From assembly GCA_021827985.1 (NCBI GenBank), contig JAKATL010000001.1, positions 244,376 to 308,375 of the forward strand: a stretch of DNA of 64,000 nt, in the 5' to 3' direction. This document shows, piece after piece, positions 8,102 through 16,298 of the stretch. How positions within the stretch are numbered: the stretch's first letter is position 1; each line of letters begins with the position of its first letter. Source of the DNA: a bacterium. GTDB taxonomy: Bacteria > Chloroflexota > Dormibacteria > Aeolococcales > Bog-877. The notes beneath the pieces were generated by a model, which was not told the origin of the DNA, did no database searches, and saw nothing but the letters and a program-made list of their open reading frames with translations. Both the position numbers and the translations under genes were made by a program.

Positions 8102-8944
8102 TCAGCGGAGACCGCTCGCCACCCGGGGATCCAAAAACGTCCGCAGGAGACGGAGGGTGGTCGCCGGGTCCTCCTGGAAAAACATATGGCCCCGCCCGGG
8201 CAGCCACTCCAGCACCGATCCGGCGATCCCTTGGTGCAAGCGCGAGGAATTGCCGGCGGGCATCACCCGGTCAGCCGTGCCGTGGAGCAGCAGGGTGGGC
8301 ACGGAGATCCGGGAGAGCAAGGGGCCGATGTCATGGTGACGGGTTGCCGACCACTGGGCGGCAAAGACCCCGGGACGCACCGGATGTGTGGCGCGCCAGC
8401 GCACCGCCTCCTCGATGACCTCGGGGTGGGACCCGGCGAAGCTGCGCTCGTACAGGACCTGGCAGGCCACCCGATAGGCCATACCGGGATCTCGGGCGTC
8501 CCCGCCCAGGAGCAGCCGGGTGTCCTCCGGGTCGGCTCGCACAGCCAGGCGGCCGCCGGGACCGGTGCAGCCCAGGATCAGAGAGTTGACCCGCTCCCCA
8601 TGTCGGGCGGCCACCTGCTGGGCCACCATCCCACCCATCGACACGCCGAAGACAGCGGCCCCGCCCGGCGCCAGCGCGGCGATCACTCCGGCCGCATCTC
8701 CGGCCAGCTGCTCCATGGTGTACGGGCCGGGAGTGGCGTCGGAGTCCCCGAGTCCACGCTGGTCGAGCACCAGGCAGCGCCAGAAGGCGGCCAGGTCGGA
8801 GATGTTCCACACGAACGCGTGGTGGTCGGTGCCGAGCCCAGGGATGAGCAGCAGCGGGGGGCCACTTCCCACCTCATGCACCGCCAGCTCCACCCCCGGC
8901 TCCACCTCCACCCGGTGCGTGATGCTGTCACTTGGCCACTCCAC
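8102..8944 (-). CDS. alpha/beta-fold hydrolase
   Basis: About 280 residues from GTG 8944. The fold is recognised by the oxyanion region [13 protein letters not shown], the nucleophile elbow GVSMGG (Ser102), an acid Asp225 in HGTADRVMP and His253 in GRGHMFF, an intact catalytic triad. It resembles the broad 3-oxoadipate enol-lactonase/haloperoxidase-like group, but the substrate cannot be told. It is divergent from rsmE across 79 bases. A TACGAT box ends 6 bases before the GTG, so the message may be leaderless. Confidence 0.9.
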   Translation of the reverse strand: MEWPSDSITHRVEVEPGVELAVHEVGSGPPLLLIPGLGTDHHAFVWNISDLAAFWRCLVLDQRGLGDSDATPGPYTMEQLAGDAAGVIAALAPGGAAVFGVSMGGMVAQQVAARHGERVNSLILGCTGPGGRLAVRADPEDTRLLLGGDARDPGMAYRVACQVLYERSFAGSHPEVIEEAVRWRATHPVRPGVFAAQWSATRHHDIGPLLSRISVPTLLLHGTADRVMPAGNSSRLHQGIAGSVLEWLPGRGHMFFQEDPATTLRLLRTFLDPRVASGLR

Positions 8945-8950
8945 CTTCCC

Positions 8951-8956
8951 ATCGTA
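8951..8956 (-). promoter_or_regulatory. -10 box TACGAT, leaderless spacing, alpha/beta hydrolase
   Basis: TACGAT-N6-GTG on the minus strand. The predicted transcription start coincides with the GTG at 8944. Confidence 0.5.
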
Positions 8957-9011
8957 CGGAGCGGACCGGGCGGGCGGCCGCATCTCCGATCGAGTACGGG
9001 AGTGTTGGCAC

Positions 9012-9017
9012 TAAAAT
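9012..9017 (+). promoter_or_regulatory. -10 box TAAAAT, leaderless spacing, rsmE
   Basis: TAAAAT-N6-GTG on the plus strand, placing the transcription start on the rsmE initiator at 9024. No Shine-Dalgarno site is present. Confidence 0.5.
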
Positions 9018-9023
9018 CTCCGG

Positions 9024-9791
9024 GTGCCCGTGTACTTGGCCGGGAGCGGCGTGCTCACGCCGACGGGCGAGGTGGAGCTGAGGGAGGAGCAGGCTTGGCA
9101 TCTCGCTCGAGTGCTGCGGGCCCGGCCGGGTGAGTCCATCCGGGTGGTAGTTGACGGCACTCAGGAGCTGCTGGTCGAACTCTCCCAGGTCTCGTCCACC
9201 CTCGTCCGGGGAAGGGTCGTGGAGGTGCAACCGGCCCGAGGTGAGCCGGTGTGCCGACTGCTCCTGGTCCAGGCCATCCCCAAGGGATCGGGGATGACCG
9301 AGGTCTGCGAGCGGACATCCGAGCTGGGGGTCGTTTCGATCTGGCCCGTATTCAGCGAGCGCACGGTCCCCCGTCCTGGTCCGGACGCGAGCGCGGGAAG
9401 GCATCGGAGGTGGAATAAGGTCGCTGGAGAGGCGGCCCAGCTGGCGGGCCGGAGCCGGGCGCCTGTGGTCGAGGAGCCCGAGGAGCTTGGCGCCGCCTTG
9501 GAGCATCTACGGGCGCGGGAGCCGGATGCGCAACTGTTTGTCTGCCACCAGGAGGCGGCGGCGGTGTCGCTCACCGCCGCTCCGTATGACCACTCGCGGC
9601 CCGCCGCGGTGCTGATCGGACCCGAGGGGGGGTGGTCACCAGGCGAGCTCGGCCAGCTGGGCAGGCTCGGCGCCACGCTGGTCTCCTTGGGCCCACGGAA
9701 CCTCCGGACGGTGGTCGCCGGAGTGGTGGCGGTGACACTCCTCCTGGCCCGAGCCGGGGAGCTCGGCCCGCCGTTGGGGGCCCTCCTGTGA
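9024..9791 (+). CDS. rsmE: 16S rRNA (uracil1498-N3)-methyltransferase RsmE
   Basis: 255 residues. RsmE methylates U1498 of 16S rRNA with S-adenosylmethionine through a C-terminal SPOUT trefoil knot. The N-terminal PUA-like region contains HLARVLRARPGESI. The knot signatures are LIGPEGGWSPGEL and LGPRNLRTVVAG, the latter slightly divergent from the usual ILR-ETA sequence. LVQAIPKGSGM and CERTSELGV match the linker. GTG 9024 is chosen for the leaderless TAAAAT spacing. The gene couples to the downstream GalT-like gene by a GTGA overlap. Confidence 0.93.
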   Translation: MPVYLAGSGVLTPTGEVELREEQAWHLARVLRARPGESIRVVVDGTQELLVELSQVSSTLVRGRVVEVQPARGEPVCRLLLVQAIPKGSGMTEVCERTSELGVVSIWPVFSERTVPRPGPDASAGRHRRWNKVAGEAAQLAGRSRAPVVEEPEELGAALEHLRAREPDAQLFVCHQEAAAVSLTAAPYDHSRPAAVLIGPEGGWSPGELGQLGRLGATLVSLGPRNLRTVVAGVVAVTLLLARAGELGPPLGALL

Positions 9792-10843
9792 CGGTTCGCT
9801 TCTCCCACCAATGGCGGACCGGCGTCTACGTTTCGCCCGAGGGGGATGGTGGCCCGCGGCGGGTACGCATCCGGGTCGAGCTCCGTCGGGACCCACTCAC
9901 CGGACGAGGTGGTCGCGTGGCCCACTTCCAGGGCTTCCGCCTCCGCCGCCCCGATCTGAGCGCCGAGGTAGCTGCCAGCCGGCATCACTGCCCCTTCTGC
10001 CCGGACCGGGTTCTGGTGGTCACCCCCCGCCTGGACCCCCCCGTGGACGGCTCGTTCCGGGTGGTCGAGGGGGAGTCCGTCCTCTTTCCGAACATCTCCC
10101 CCTACGACCGGCGCAGCGCGGTGGTGGTGCTTTCCCGGGCCCACTTCCTGGCTCCCGAGGACATCCGGCCCCATCACTTGGTCGATGGGCTGCGGGCGGC
10201 CCAGCGCTACCTGGGGGCACCGGGGACGCTGCGCCGCCGCGACTTCGGACTGGTCACCTGGAACTACATGCCCCTCGCGGGCGCAACCCAGGTGCACCCC
10301 CACCTCCAGGTGGTCGCCACCGACCGTCCCGGACGGCTGCTCGAAGATGAGGTGGCGGCCAGCCTCCGGTACCGCCGGCGGTTCGGCCGCTCGTATTGGG
10401 CGGAGCTGGTGGAGACCGAGTCCCAGCTCGAGGAGCGCTGGGTCGGCCGGGGCCGCCACAGCGCCTGGCTGACTCCCTTCGTTTCCCGAAGCGTGGTCTC
10501 CGACCTGATGGTGGTCTTCCCCGGGAAGTCCCTGATCTCAGACCTCTCCCGGGCCGACCTGGAAGAGTTCGGTCGAGGCATGTCGGCTGCACTCCAACAG
10601 CTGGCCGCCGAGGGGGTGGTCAGTTTCAACCTCGCCTTCTACCCTGCTCGTGCCGACTCCGCGAACCAGGCGCTCTGGCTGCATGCCCGCCTCTCGCCAC
10701 GCATCCACTTCAACCCCGCCATCGGCGGATCGGACGCCACGGTCTGGCAGCATCTCCTGGACGAGCCGTTCATGGTCCGGAGCCCGGAGCGGTTGGCCGA
10801 GGCCCTCCGACCGGCCGTCTCCGACGCCCTGGCCGGGGGGTGA
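9788..10843 (+). CDS. galactose-1-phosphate uridylyltransferase-like HIT-fold protein
   Basis: About 351 residues from GTG 9788, whose GTGA overlaps the rsmE stop. HCPFCPDR (Cys68, Cys71) resembles the zinc site of GalT. LFPNISPY and the H-P-H-L-Q motif (His170, His172) match the GalT-type catalytic histidine triad. A second half contains RIHFNPAIGGSDATVW. The family transfers nucleotidyl groups between hexose-1-phosphates through a histidine-linked intermediate. No galactokinase or epimerase gene is adjacent, so the substrate may be another sugar phosphate. Confidence 0.78.
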   Translation: MTVRFSHQWRTGVYVSPEGDGGPRRVRIRVELRRDPLTGRGGRVAHFQGFRLRRPDLSAEVAASRHHCPFCPDRVLVVTPRLDPPVDGSFRVVEGESVLFPNISPYDRRSAVVVLSRAHFLAPEDIRPHHLVDGLRAAQRYLGAPGTLRRRDFGLVTWNYMPLAGATQVHPHLQVVATDRPGRLLEDEVAASLRYRRRFGRSYWAELVETESQLEERWVGRGRHSAWLTPFVSRSVVSDLMVVFPGKSLISDLSRADLEEFGRGMSAALQQLAAEGVVSFNLAFYPARADSANQALWLHARLSPRIHFNPAIGGSDATVWQHLLDEPFMVRSPERLAEALRPAVSDALAGG

Positions 10844-10846
10844 GCG

Positions 10847-10873
10847 GCGGGGCGGCCAGGACGGCCGCCCCGC
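10847..10873. terminator. GC-rich hairpin between convergent genes
   Basis: An 11-base stem (10847-10857 with 10863-10873) encloses a 5-base loop just past the GalT-like stop and before the hsp20 stop. No U-tract follows on either strand, so it would be an atypical bidirectional terminator. Confidence 0.5.
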
Positions 10874-10878
10874 ACCGG

Positions 10879-11385
10879 TCAGCTCTGCGCGGCCGGGGCC
10901 TCCAGGACCTGGGGCTCAGGCTGCTCCTCGGTGGCCACCGGAATCCGCCGGGGTGCCGGGGCCTCCACGCGAGGCAGGTGTACCGTGAGCACCCCGTTCT
11001 GGAAGGTGGCCCGGATCTCATCCTCCTTCACGTCCGCAGGAAGGGTGAGCTGGCGAACGAACGAGTAGCTGGCGCGCTCCCGCCGGAGGTAGGTGCCCTC
11101 GCCCTGGCTTCCCTCGGTCTTCCTCTCGCCGCGCAGGGTGAGAATGCCCTGGTCAGCCGTGATCTCCACCTCCTGCGGGCTGAAGCCCGGGATGGAAGCC
11201 TCGACCAGGAACTCCCTGTCGGTCTGCCGGATGTCCAGGGGCAGGTAGGCCGTCGGGGCCACCGAGGTCGTGCCCCTTCCGCTCCCCGAGGTCAGAAGTG
11301 GAGTGCCGGAGAAGGCCTCGTTGACCCAACGGGCCATCTCGTTCTGCAAGTTGAAGAGATCACTCCAAGGATCCCAACGTGCCAT
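10879..11385 (-). CDS. small heat-shock protein Hsp20 (alpha-crystallin family)
   Basis: 168 residues. Hsp20 proteins hold unfolding polypeptides for refolding by DnaK/ClpB. The head MARWDPWSDLFNLQNEM is typical. The alpha-crystallin domain spans about residues 48-145 (PLDIRQTDREFLVEASIPG, then GILTLRGERK and FQNGVLTVHLPR), and the C-terminal IPV anchor motif is present in RRIPVATEE. A Shine-Dalgarno GGGAGGTGAT precedes the ATG at 11385. It lies just downstream of dnaJ on the same strand, with a palindrome at 11433-11444 in between. Confidence 0.95.
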   Translation of the reverse strand: MARWDPWSDLFNLQNEMARWVNEAFSGTPLLTSGSGRGTTSVAPTAYLPLDIRQTDREFLVEASIPGFSPQEVEITADQGILTLRGERKTEGSQGEGTYLRRERASYSFVRQLTLPADVKEDEIRATFQNGVLTVHLPRVEAPAPRRIPVATEEQPEPQVLEAPAAQS

Positions 11386-11432
11386 CGAATATCACCTCCC
11401 AACTCAAGTGAACCGCTTTCCAAGTGCCGGGA

Positions 11433-11444
11433 GATTCGCGAATC
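11433..11444. promoter_or_regulatory. perfect palindrome GATTCGCGAATC upstream of hsp20
   Basis: A 12-base perfect palindrome lies about 50 bases before the hsp20 start, in the dnaJ-hsp20 gap. Size and position suit a repressor site. It is neither CIRCE nor HAIR: only one CTTGAGT half-site, at the end of the leader, resembles HAIR. Confidence 0.35.
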
Positions 11445-11486
11445 CCACCATCTTCAATACCCCCGCCCGGGGGCGGCCAAACATTC

Positions 11487-12599
11487 TCAGATGCCGATCG
11501 CGTCCTTGAGGTGCTCGAAGAATCCGCGGCGCACAGGGTGAGGCTTGCCATCGGGGGGAGCCAGCTCACGGAGCAGGTGCCGCTGGCGTTCGGTGAGCTT
11601 GGTGGGGATCACCACTCTCAGTCTCACCACCTGGTCGCCCCGCCGTCCGGTGCGGGGGTCCGGAGCTCCCCTTCCGGGGATTCGCAGCTGTTCCCCGTAC
11701 TGGGTGCCCGGCTTGATGGTGACCGTCGCCGGCCCGTCCACCGTGGGCACCTCAACTGTGTCTCCCAGGGCCGCTTGGGAAACCGTGATCGGGCAGTCGT
11801 ACAGGATCGTCATGCCTCGCCTGGTCAGGACGTCATGCGGGCGCACGTTGATTACCAGGAATAGGTCTCCCGGGGCACCTCCACGCGGTCCGGCGGCCCC
11901 CTCCCCAGGCACCCTCACCTGCATCTCGCTGTCCACCCCGGCAGGTATCTGGACCTCGATCGACTTGCGCTGGTCAACCACCCCCTGCCCATGACATACG
12001 GCACAGGGAGCTTCGATCACCTGCCCCTCGCCGCGGCAGCGCGGGCAGGGCTCTACCGTGACCATCTGACCCAGCAGCGACTGCCGCACCCTCTGGACCT
12101 GTCCACGGCCCTGGCACTCGGTGCAGGTGGTGGGCGACGTGCCCTTCTGGGCACCGCTGCCGCCGCACTCTTCGCACACGGCCGGCTTGGTGACTTCGAA
12201 GGTGCGGGTCACCCCCCTCACCGCCTCCTCGAAGCCTATGCTCACCTGCAGGCGCAGGTCGGCACCGCGCCGGGGGCCGCTGCGGCCCCTGTTCATCTGG
12301 CCCCCGCCGAAGAACATGTCGAAGAGGTCGAAGGCGGACTGGAAGTTGAAGCCCCCCGTCGAGCCGAACCCGTCCCCCGCCTGACCGAACGTGTCGTACT
12401 GGCGCCGGCGCGCGGGGTCGGAGAGGACCTGGTAGGCCTCGCCCACCTCCTTGAACCGCTCCTCGGCGGAAGGGTCCCCGCTGTTGCGATCGGGGTGGTA
12501 GCGCATGGCCAGGGTGCGGTAGGCGCGCTTCAACTCCTCCGGGCTGGCGCTGCGGTCCACCCCCAGGACCTCATAGTAGTCGCGACGCGTCTGGGGCAT
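11487..12599 (-). CDS. dnaJ: chaperone DnaJ (Hsp40)
   Basis: 370 residues, full-length type I DnaJ. It stimulates the ATPase of DnaK and delivers clients. The J-domain carries HPD at 35-37. A Gly/Phe-rich linker (GFGSTGGFNFQ) follows, then four CxxCxGxG zinc repeats (CEECGGSG, CTECQGRG, CPRCRGEG, CAVCHGQG), then the client-binding domains. ATG 12599 overlaps the grpE stop by one base (TGATG). dnaK is missing from its usual place between grpE and dnaJ. Confidence 0.98.
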   Translation of the reverse strand: MPQTRRDYYEVLGVDRSASPEELKRAYRTLAMRYHPDRNSGDPSAEERFKEVGEAYQVLSDPARRRQYDTFGQAGDGFGSTGGFNFQSAFDLFDMFFGGGQMNRGRSGPRRGADLRLQVSIGFEEAVRGVTRTFEVTKPAVCEECGGSGAQKGTSPTTCTECQGRGQVQRVRQSLLGQMVTVEPCPRCRGEGQVIEAPCAVCHGQGVVDQRKSIEVQIPAGVDSEMQVRVPGEGAAGPRGGAPGDLFLVINVRPHDVLTRRGMTILYDCPITVSQAALGDTVEVPTVDGPATVTIKPGTQYGEQLRIPGRGAPDPRTGRRGDQVVRLRVVIPTKLTERQRHLLRELAPPDGKPHPVRRGFFEHLKDAIGI

Positions 12600-13165
12600 C
12601 AGCCGGACTCGGCCTCGAACGGCTCCCCTCCGGAACCAACCTCACCGGCCGCGTCACCCGACTGCCCCGGGCCCCCGCCCACCGCGACCTGAGCGGCCCG
12701 CACCACCCGATCGTGCAGGCGGTAGCCGGGCAGGTACTCGGACACCACCTGGCCCGCCGGTCGATCCGGCACGGTGGCGACCGCCTCGTGAAGCCGGGGG
12801 TCGAACGGCCCCCCCACCGCCGGGATGCGCTCCACCCCTTCGGAGCGCAGCGCCTCCTCCAGCTGGCGCACCGTGAGCCTCAGGCCCTCGGCCAGGCCGT
12901 CTGAGGCGTCCTCAGGGATATGACTCAAGGCTCGCGCCAGGTTGTCCAGCACCGGCAGGATGGCCCGGAGCATGCCCTCCGCTCCGTACCGCGCCTGCTC
13001 CTGCGCCTCCAGCGCCCGACGGCGCTTGAAGTTCTCGAAGTCAGCCGCCAGGCGAAGGTAGGACTCCCGGGTCCGCTCCAGCTCCTCAACCGGATCGGGT
13101 GCCTCTGTCGGCACCGCCTCCGTGCCCTGGACCTCGGGCTCGTCTTCGCCGGTCGGCTCAGGCAT
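12599..13165 (-). CDS. grpE: nucleotide exchange factor GrpE
   Basis: About 188 residues. GrpE exchanges ADP for ATP on DnaK. An acidic head is followed by a long coiled coil (YLRLAADFENFKRRRALEAQ) and the beta-domain, ending with YRLHDRVVRAAQVAVG. ATG 13165 is preferred over an upstream in-frame GTG (13192) because AGGAGG lies 5 bases before it. It is 30 bases downstream of hrcA and coupled to dnaJ. Confidence 0.96.
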   Translation of the reverse strand: MPEPTGEDEPEVQGTEAVPTEAPDPVEELERTRESYLRLAADFENFKRRRALEAQEQARYGAEGMLRAILPVLDNLARALSHIPEDASDGLAEGLRLTVRQLEEALRSEGVERIPAVGGPFDPRLHEAVATVPDRPAGQVVSEYLPGYRLHDRVVRAAQVAVGGGPGQSGDAAGEVGSGGEPFEAESG

Positions 13166-13195
13166 GGGCGCCTCCTGCTGGTTTACGTCCACAGC

Positions 13196-14203
13196 TCAGG
13201 CCAGAACCCGGGCGAGAGCCTCTCCAGTCACCTGGGAGATCAGCTGCAACCGAGCGGCCACCCGAGCGTAGCGGATGCGGGTGGGACCGACCACGCCGAC
13301 GGTGCCCCAGAGCTGGGTGCCAACACGATAGCTGGCCAGCACCAGGCTGCAATCCTGGAGCTCCTCCAGGCTGTTCTCGTGGCCGATCACGACCTGCACT
13401 CCGGACTGGGGCGCGAGCTGGCTCACTACCGCGGCCAGGATCCGTTGGGCCTCCAGGACCTCAAGCACCAGCCGCAAGCGATTGGGGTCCTCGAACTCCG
13501 GATTGCGCACCAGGTTCCTCACCCCGTCGTGCAGGACCAGTGCCGACCGGTTCTCGAGCTGACGGAGCCCAGCCGCGACCTCAAGAACCACCGCCCGCGG
13601 CACCACCTCGGGCATGGGGAAGGCTTCAAGCTCGTCCGCAGTCATGCCCGCACCCGCCCGGTTCAGCACCTCGGTCAGGGTGTTGAGGCTCTCCTGATCT
13701 AGGGCCGGATCCACCTCCACGGTCCGCTGTTGAGCTCGACGACCGCTGCCGACCACAACCACCAGGGCATAGCCCGGGCGGGTCGACATCAGCTGGGCCC
13801 GCGCCAGCCGACTGCTTCCCTCGGCCGGCCCAGTTACCAGGGCCACGTTGTCGCTCAGCCGGCTGAGGGTGGCCGCGGACAGCTCCAGGATCGCCTCGAC
13901 GTCCGGATCCACCTCCAGGAAGCGCTGGCGTACCTGGCGTCGGAGCACTGGGTCGACGATCTCCTGGGGCAGCAGGAAGTCGACGAAATAGCGGTAACCC
14001 ATATCCGTCGGCACCCTCCCCGCGGACGGATGGGGCTGGGCCAGGAAGCCGTCGTCCACTAGCTCTGAGAGCTCGTTGCGGATGGTCGCCGAGCTGAGCT
14101 CCATGAAGTACCGGGCGGCCAGGACGTGGGAGCCCACCGGGACCACCGTCTCGGTGTAGTCGGACACCACCGCCTGAAGAATTCGCTCTTTCCGTCCGTC
14201 CAT
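13196..14203 (-). CDS. hrcA: heat-inducible transcription repressor HrcA
   Basis: 335 residues. HrcA binds CIRCE operators and represses chaperone genes until heat titrates it. The N-terminal winged helix is visible as VVSDYTETVVPVGSHVLA and SSATIRNELSELVDDGFL, followed by QPHPSAGRVPTDMGYRYFVD. The C-terminal ligand-like domain includes VVIGHENSLEELQDCSLV and GTVGVVGPTRIRYA. A perfect CIRCE lies between its -10 box and ATG 14203, so the operon is self-repressed. Confidence 0.97.
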   Translation of the reverse strand: MDGRKERILQAVVSDYTETVVPVGSHVLAARYFMELSSATIRNELSELVDDGFLAQPHPSAGRVPTDMGYRYFVDFLLPQEIVDPVLRRQVRQRFLEVDPDVEAILELSAATLSRLSDNVALVTGPAEGSSRLARAQLMSTRPGYALVVVVGSGRRAQQRTVEVDPALDQESLNTLTEVLNRAGAGMTADELEAFPMPEVVPRAVVLEVAAGLRQLENRSALVLHDGVRNLVRNPEFEDPNRLRLVLEVLEAQRILAAVVSQLAPQSGVQVVIGHENSLEELQDCSLVLASYRVGTQLWGTVGVVGPTRIRYARVAARLQLISQVTGEALARVLA

Positions 14204-14230
14204 GGCCTTGATCTCAGAGATTGCCTCTGC

Positions 14231-14257
14231 TTAGCACTCGCCAACTCGGAGTGCTAA
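14231..14257. promoter_or_regulatory. CIRCE operator (TTAGCACTC-N9-GAGTGCTAA)
   Basis: Both 9-base arms match the consensus perfectly with the canonical 9-base spacer. The element starts 27 bases before the hrcA ATG and overlaps the expected transcription start of hrcA. Its other edge is 40 bases from the -10 box of the divergent VIT-family gene, which could also be affected. Confidence 0.97.
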
Positions 14258-14261
14258 GTGG

Positions 14262-14267
14262 AGTCTA
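14262..14267 (-). promoter_or_regulatory. -10 box TAGACT of the hrcA-grpE-dnaJ operon
   Basis: TAGACT on the minus strand, 4 bases upstream of CIRCE, so initiation would fall inside the operator, giving a leader of about 52 bases. No -35 consensus is seen. Confidence 0.5.
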
Positions 14268-14297
14268 ACACGGGTGTTCATCTCCTCCTCCGGCAAA

Positions 14298-14303
14298 TAG
14301 AAT
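14298..14303 (+). promoter_or_regulatory. -10 box TAGAAT, leaderless spacing, VIT-family gene
   Basis: TAGAAT-N6-ATG on the plus strand. Transcription would begin on the ATG at 14310. Confidence 0.5.
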
Positions 14304-14309
14304 CGCGAC

Positions 14310-15119
14310 ATGGTCAGGCGCACCTCCCCGGACGTCGAGCCCGCCCGCGCCGGCCGGGCCCAGGCGCTCAACCCCTTCCGGGTCCGGCATCCCACCGAGA
14401 CCACCCGCGAGGACCTCGCCCGGCGGGCCAGCATCCGGGAGGTGGTCTTCGGCATGCAGGACGGGCTGCTCACCACCCTGGGCCTGACCACGGGCGTCGC
14501 CACCGCCACCGCGGGAGCCGCAGTCTCGCACACCACCATCCTCATCGCCGGGATCGCCGGCGCGCTGGCGGGGATGGTCTCGATGGGGACCGGGGCCTAC
14601 CTCGCCGCCGTGGCGGAGAGAGACCTGAAGCAGGGCGCCATCCACCAGGAGCGCGCCGAGCTGGAGAACCAACCCCAGGAGGAGCACGAGGAGATGGTGG
14701 CAATCCTGGTGGAGAGCGGGGTTCCTGCCGCCACCGCTGAGGGGCTCAGTCGGGAGCTGGCCCGCTTTCCCCGGCTCTGGGAGCAGACCCACATCGAGAA
14801 GGAGCTGGGCATTGCCGGCACCGACCAGGAGAATCCCGTTCGAGATGCCCTGGTGATGGGGGTCACCTTCCTGGTCGGCTCGGTCGTCCCCATCGTTCCC
14901 TACGTCGCCCTCTCAGGCATCGCCGCCGTGCTGTTGTCCCTCGGCCTGTCGGCGCTGGCGCTGGGTGCGGTGGGCGCCGCCAAGTCCAAGGTGGTGGGAC
15001 ACCCGCTCTGGCGGGGCGCGGTTCAGGTGATGGGCGTAGGTTGCGCGGCCGCCCTGGCCGGCTACATCCTCGGTGTCCTCATGCCGCATGTGTTTGGCCT
15101 GCGGCTGCCCCCAGGTTGA
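14310..15119 (+). CDS. VIT1/CCC1-family iron/manganese transporter
   Basis: 269 residues. After a soluble head comes SIREVVFGMQDGLLTTLGLTTG, the signature of the VIT1/CCC1 family, with a second helix rich in small residues (GMVSMGTGAYLA). A central acidic, helical region follows (AVAERDLKQGAIHQERAELE) that resembles the metal-binding domain of plant VIT1, then three C-terminal helices. The family exports Fe2+ or Mn2+ from the cytosol. It is divergent from hrcA and its stop codon abuts that of hemW with no spacer. Confidence 0.88.
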   Translation: MVRRTSPDVEPARAGRAQALNPFRVRHPTETTREDLARRASIREVVFGMQDGLLTTLGLTTGVATATAGAAVSHTTILIAGIAGALAGMVSMGTGAYLAAVAERDLKQGAIHQERAELENQPQEEHEEMVAILVESGVPAATAEGLSRELARFPRLWEQTHIEKELGIAGTDQENPVRDALVMGVTFLVGSVVPIVPYVALSGIAAVLLSLGLSALALGAVGAAKSKVVGHPLWRGAVQVMGVGCAAALAGYILGVLMPHVFGLRLPPG

Positions 15120-16298
15120 TCAGGCCGCGATCAGCTCCAGAGTGAGACGGTCCAGGATCTCCATGCCTGCGGGGGTCGCCCTCACCCTCTGGCCCTCTAC
15201 CTCCAGCCAGCCGTGAGCGGCAAGTCTCTGGGATGCCGCCAGCAGCTGCGCCTCTGCGACCTCCACCCCCTCGGTGAGCCTGAGTCCAAGGGCTAGGCGC
15301 TCCAAACGGAGCTGGGAGTCGTCCAGCTGCTCGCTGTCCCGGATTCCTGAGGAGCCCTGGCCGAGGACCCGTACGTAGGTGGCGGCATCCCGATAGTGCC
15401 AATAGCGGACGCCCACGCCCTGGCCCGCGGGCAGCCCGAGGGCGCTGGCGGCCGGCCCCCCCAGGAATCCATGGGATCCAGCTCCCAGCGCCAGGTAGGT
15501 GCCTCCCCTCCAATAGTTGAGGTTGTGGCGGGACTCGCAGCCGGGACGGCTGTAGTTGGACACCTCGTAGCGGATCAGCCCCGCCGCCAGCAGCCTGGCC
15601 CGAGCCGACCGGAGCTGCTCCAGGGCCACGGCCTCGGCAACCTGCGGGTAACGACCTGAGTCCACCAACCGACGGGTGGTGGTACCCGGCTCCAGCGTCA
15701 GCTCATAGCAGGAGAGGTGGTCGGGTTGGAAGCGGAGCACCCGGTCCAACCCGTCCAGGAAGGCTGCGGTGGACTGGCCGGGGATGGCGAAGATGAGATC
15801 ACAGCTGACCTGTCGGATGCCGGATTCGCGCAGCCAGCCCAGGGCGCTCAGGCCCAGCTCGGCGTCGTGGCCCCGTCCCAGCCAGCGCAGAGTGGGATCG
15901 GAGAGGCTCTGGATCCCCAGGGAGGCTCGGGTGATCCCCAGGCAGGCCCACTCCCGCGTTACAGCCGGGGTGACCTCCTCGGGATTGGCCTCCAGGGTGA
16001 ACTCACACCCCTCCGCCAGCGAGAAGCCCGCCGCCACCGCCTCGATGAGCCTCTCCAGCCGCTCTGGACCAAGCAGGGACGGGGTGCCGCCACCGAGGTG
16101 GACCGTCTGCAGCGGCTCCGCCGCCGGTGAGGTACGGGTCACCAAACGCAGCTCCGCCAAGAGAGCGTCGAGGTATCGGTCCTGCAGATCCGGTCCCGAG
16201 ACCGCGATGGCGAAGTCGCAGTAGGCGCAGCGCCGCCGGCAGAACGGCAGATGGATGTAGAGGGACCTGGGGGGAGCCAGAGAGTCCTCAGCGGTCAA
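15120..16298 (-). CDS. hemW: radical SAM protein HemW (heme chaperone, formerly HemN-like)
   Basis: 392 residues. The iron-sulfur motif is CRRRCAYC (Cys20, Cys24, Cys27) in [13 protein letters not shown], and SAM-binding GGGTPS follows. The C-terminal HemN domain is present (ELIA end). The CxxxCxxC arrangement without an additional Cys places it with HemW, which carries heme to respiratory enzymes, rather than with coproporphyrinogen oxidase. TTG 16298 overlaps the lepA stop by 11 bases; lepA-hemW is a frequent pair. Confidence 0.92.
   Translation of the reverse strand: MTAEDSLAPPRSLYIHLPFCRRRCAYCDFAIAVSGPDLQDRYLDALLAELRLVTRTSPAAEPLQTVHLGGGTPSLLGPERLERLIEAVAAGFSLAEGCEFTLEANPEEVTPAVTREWACLGITRASLGIQSLSDPTLRWLGRGHDAELGLSALGWLRESGIRQVSCDLIFAIPGQSTAAFLDGLDRVLRFQPDHLSCYELTLEPGTTTRRLVDSGRYPQVAEAVALEQLRSARARLLAAGLIRYEVSNYSRPGCESRHNLNYWRGGTYLALGAGSHGFLGGPAASALGLPAGQGVGVRYWHYRDAATYVRVLGQGSSGIRDSEQLDDSQLRLERLALGLRLTEGVEVAEAQLLAASQRLAAHGWLEVEGQRVRATPAGMEILDRLTLELIAA

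Noticed and set aside
11386..11480. HAIR (HspR) operator before hsp20
   Set aside because: Only one half-site (CTTGAGT) is present; the second at 7-base spacing is missing.
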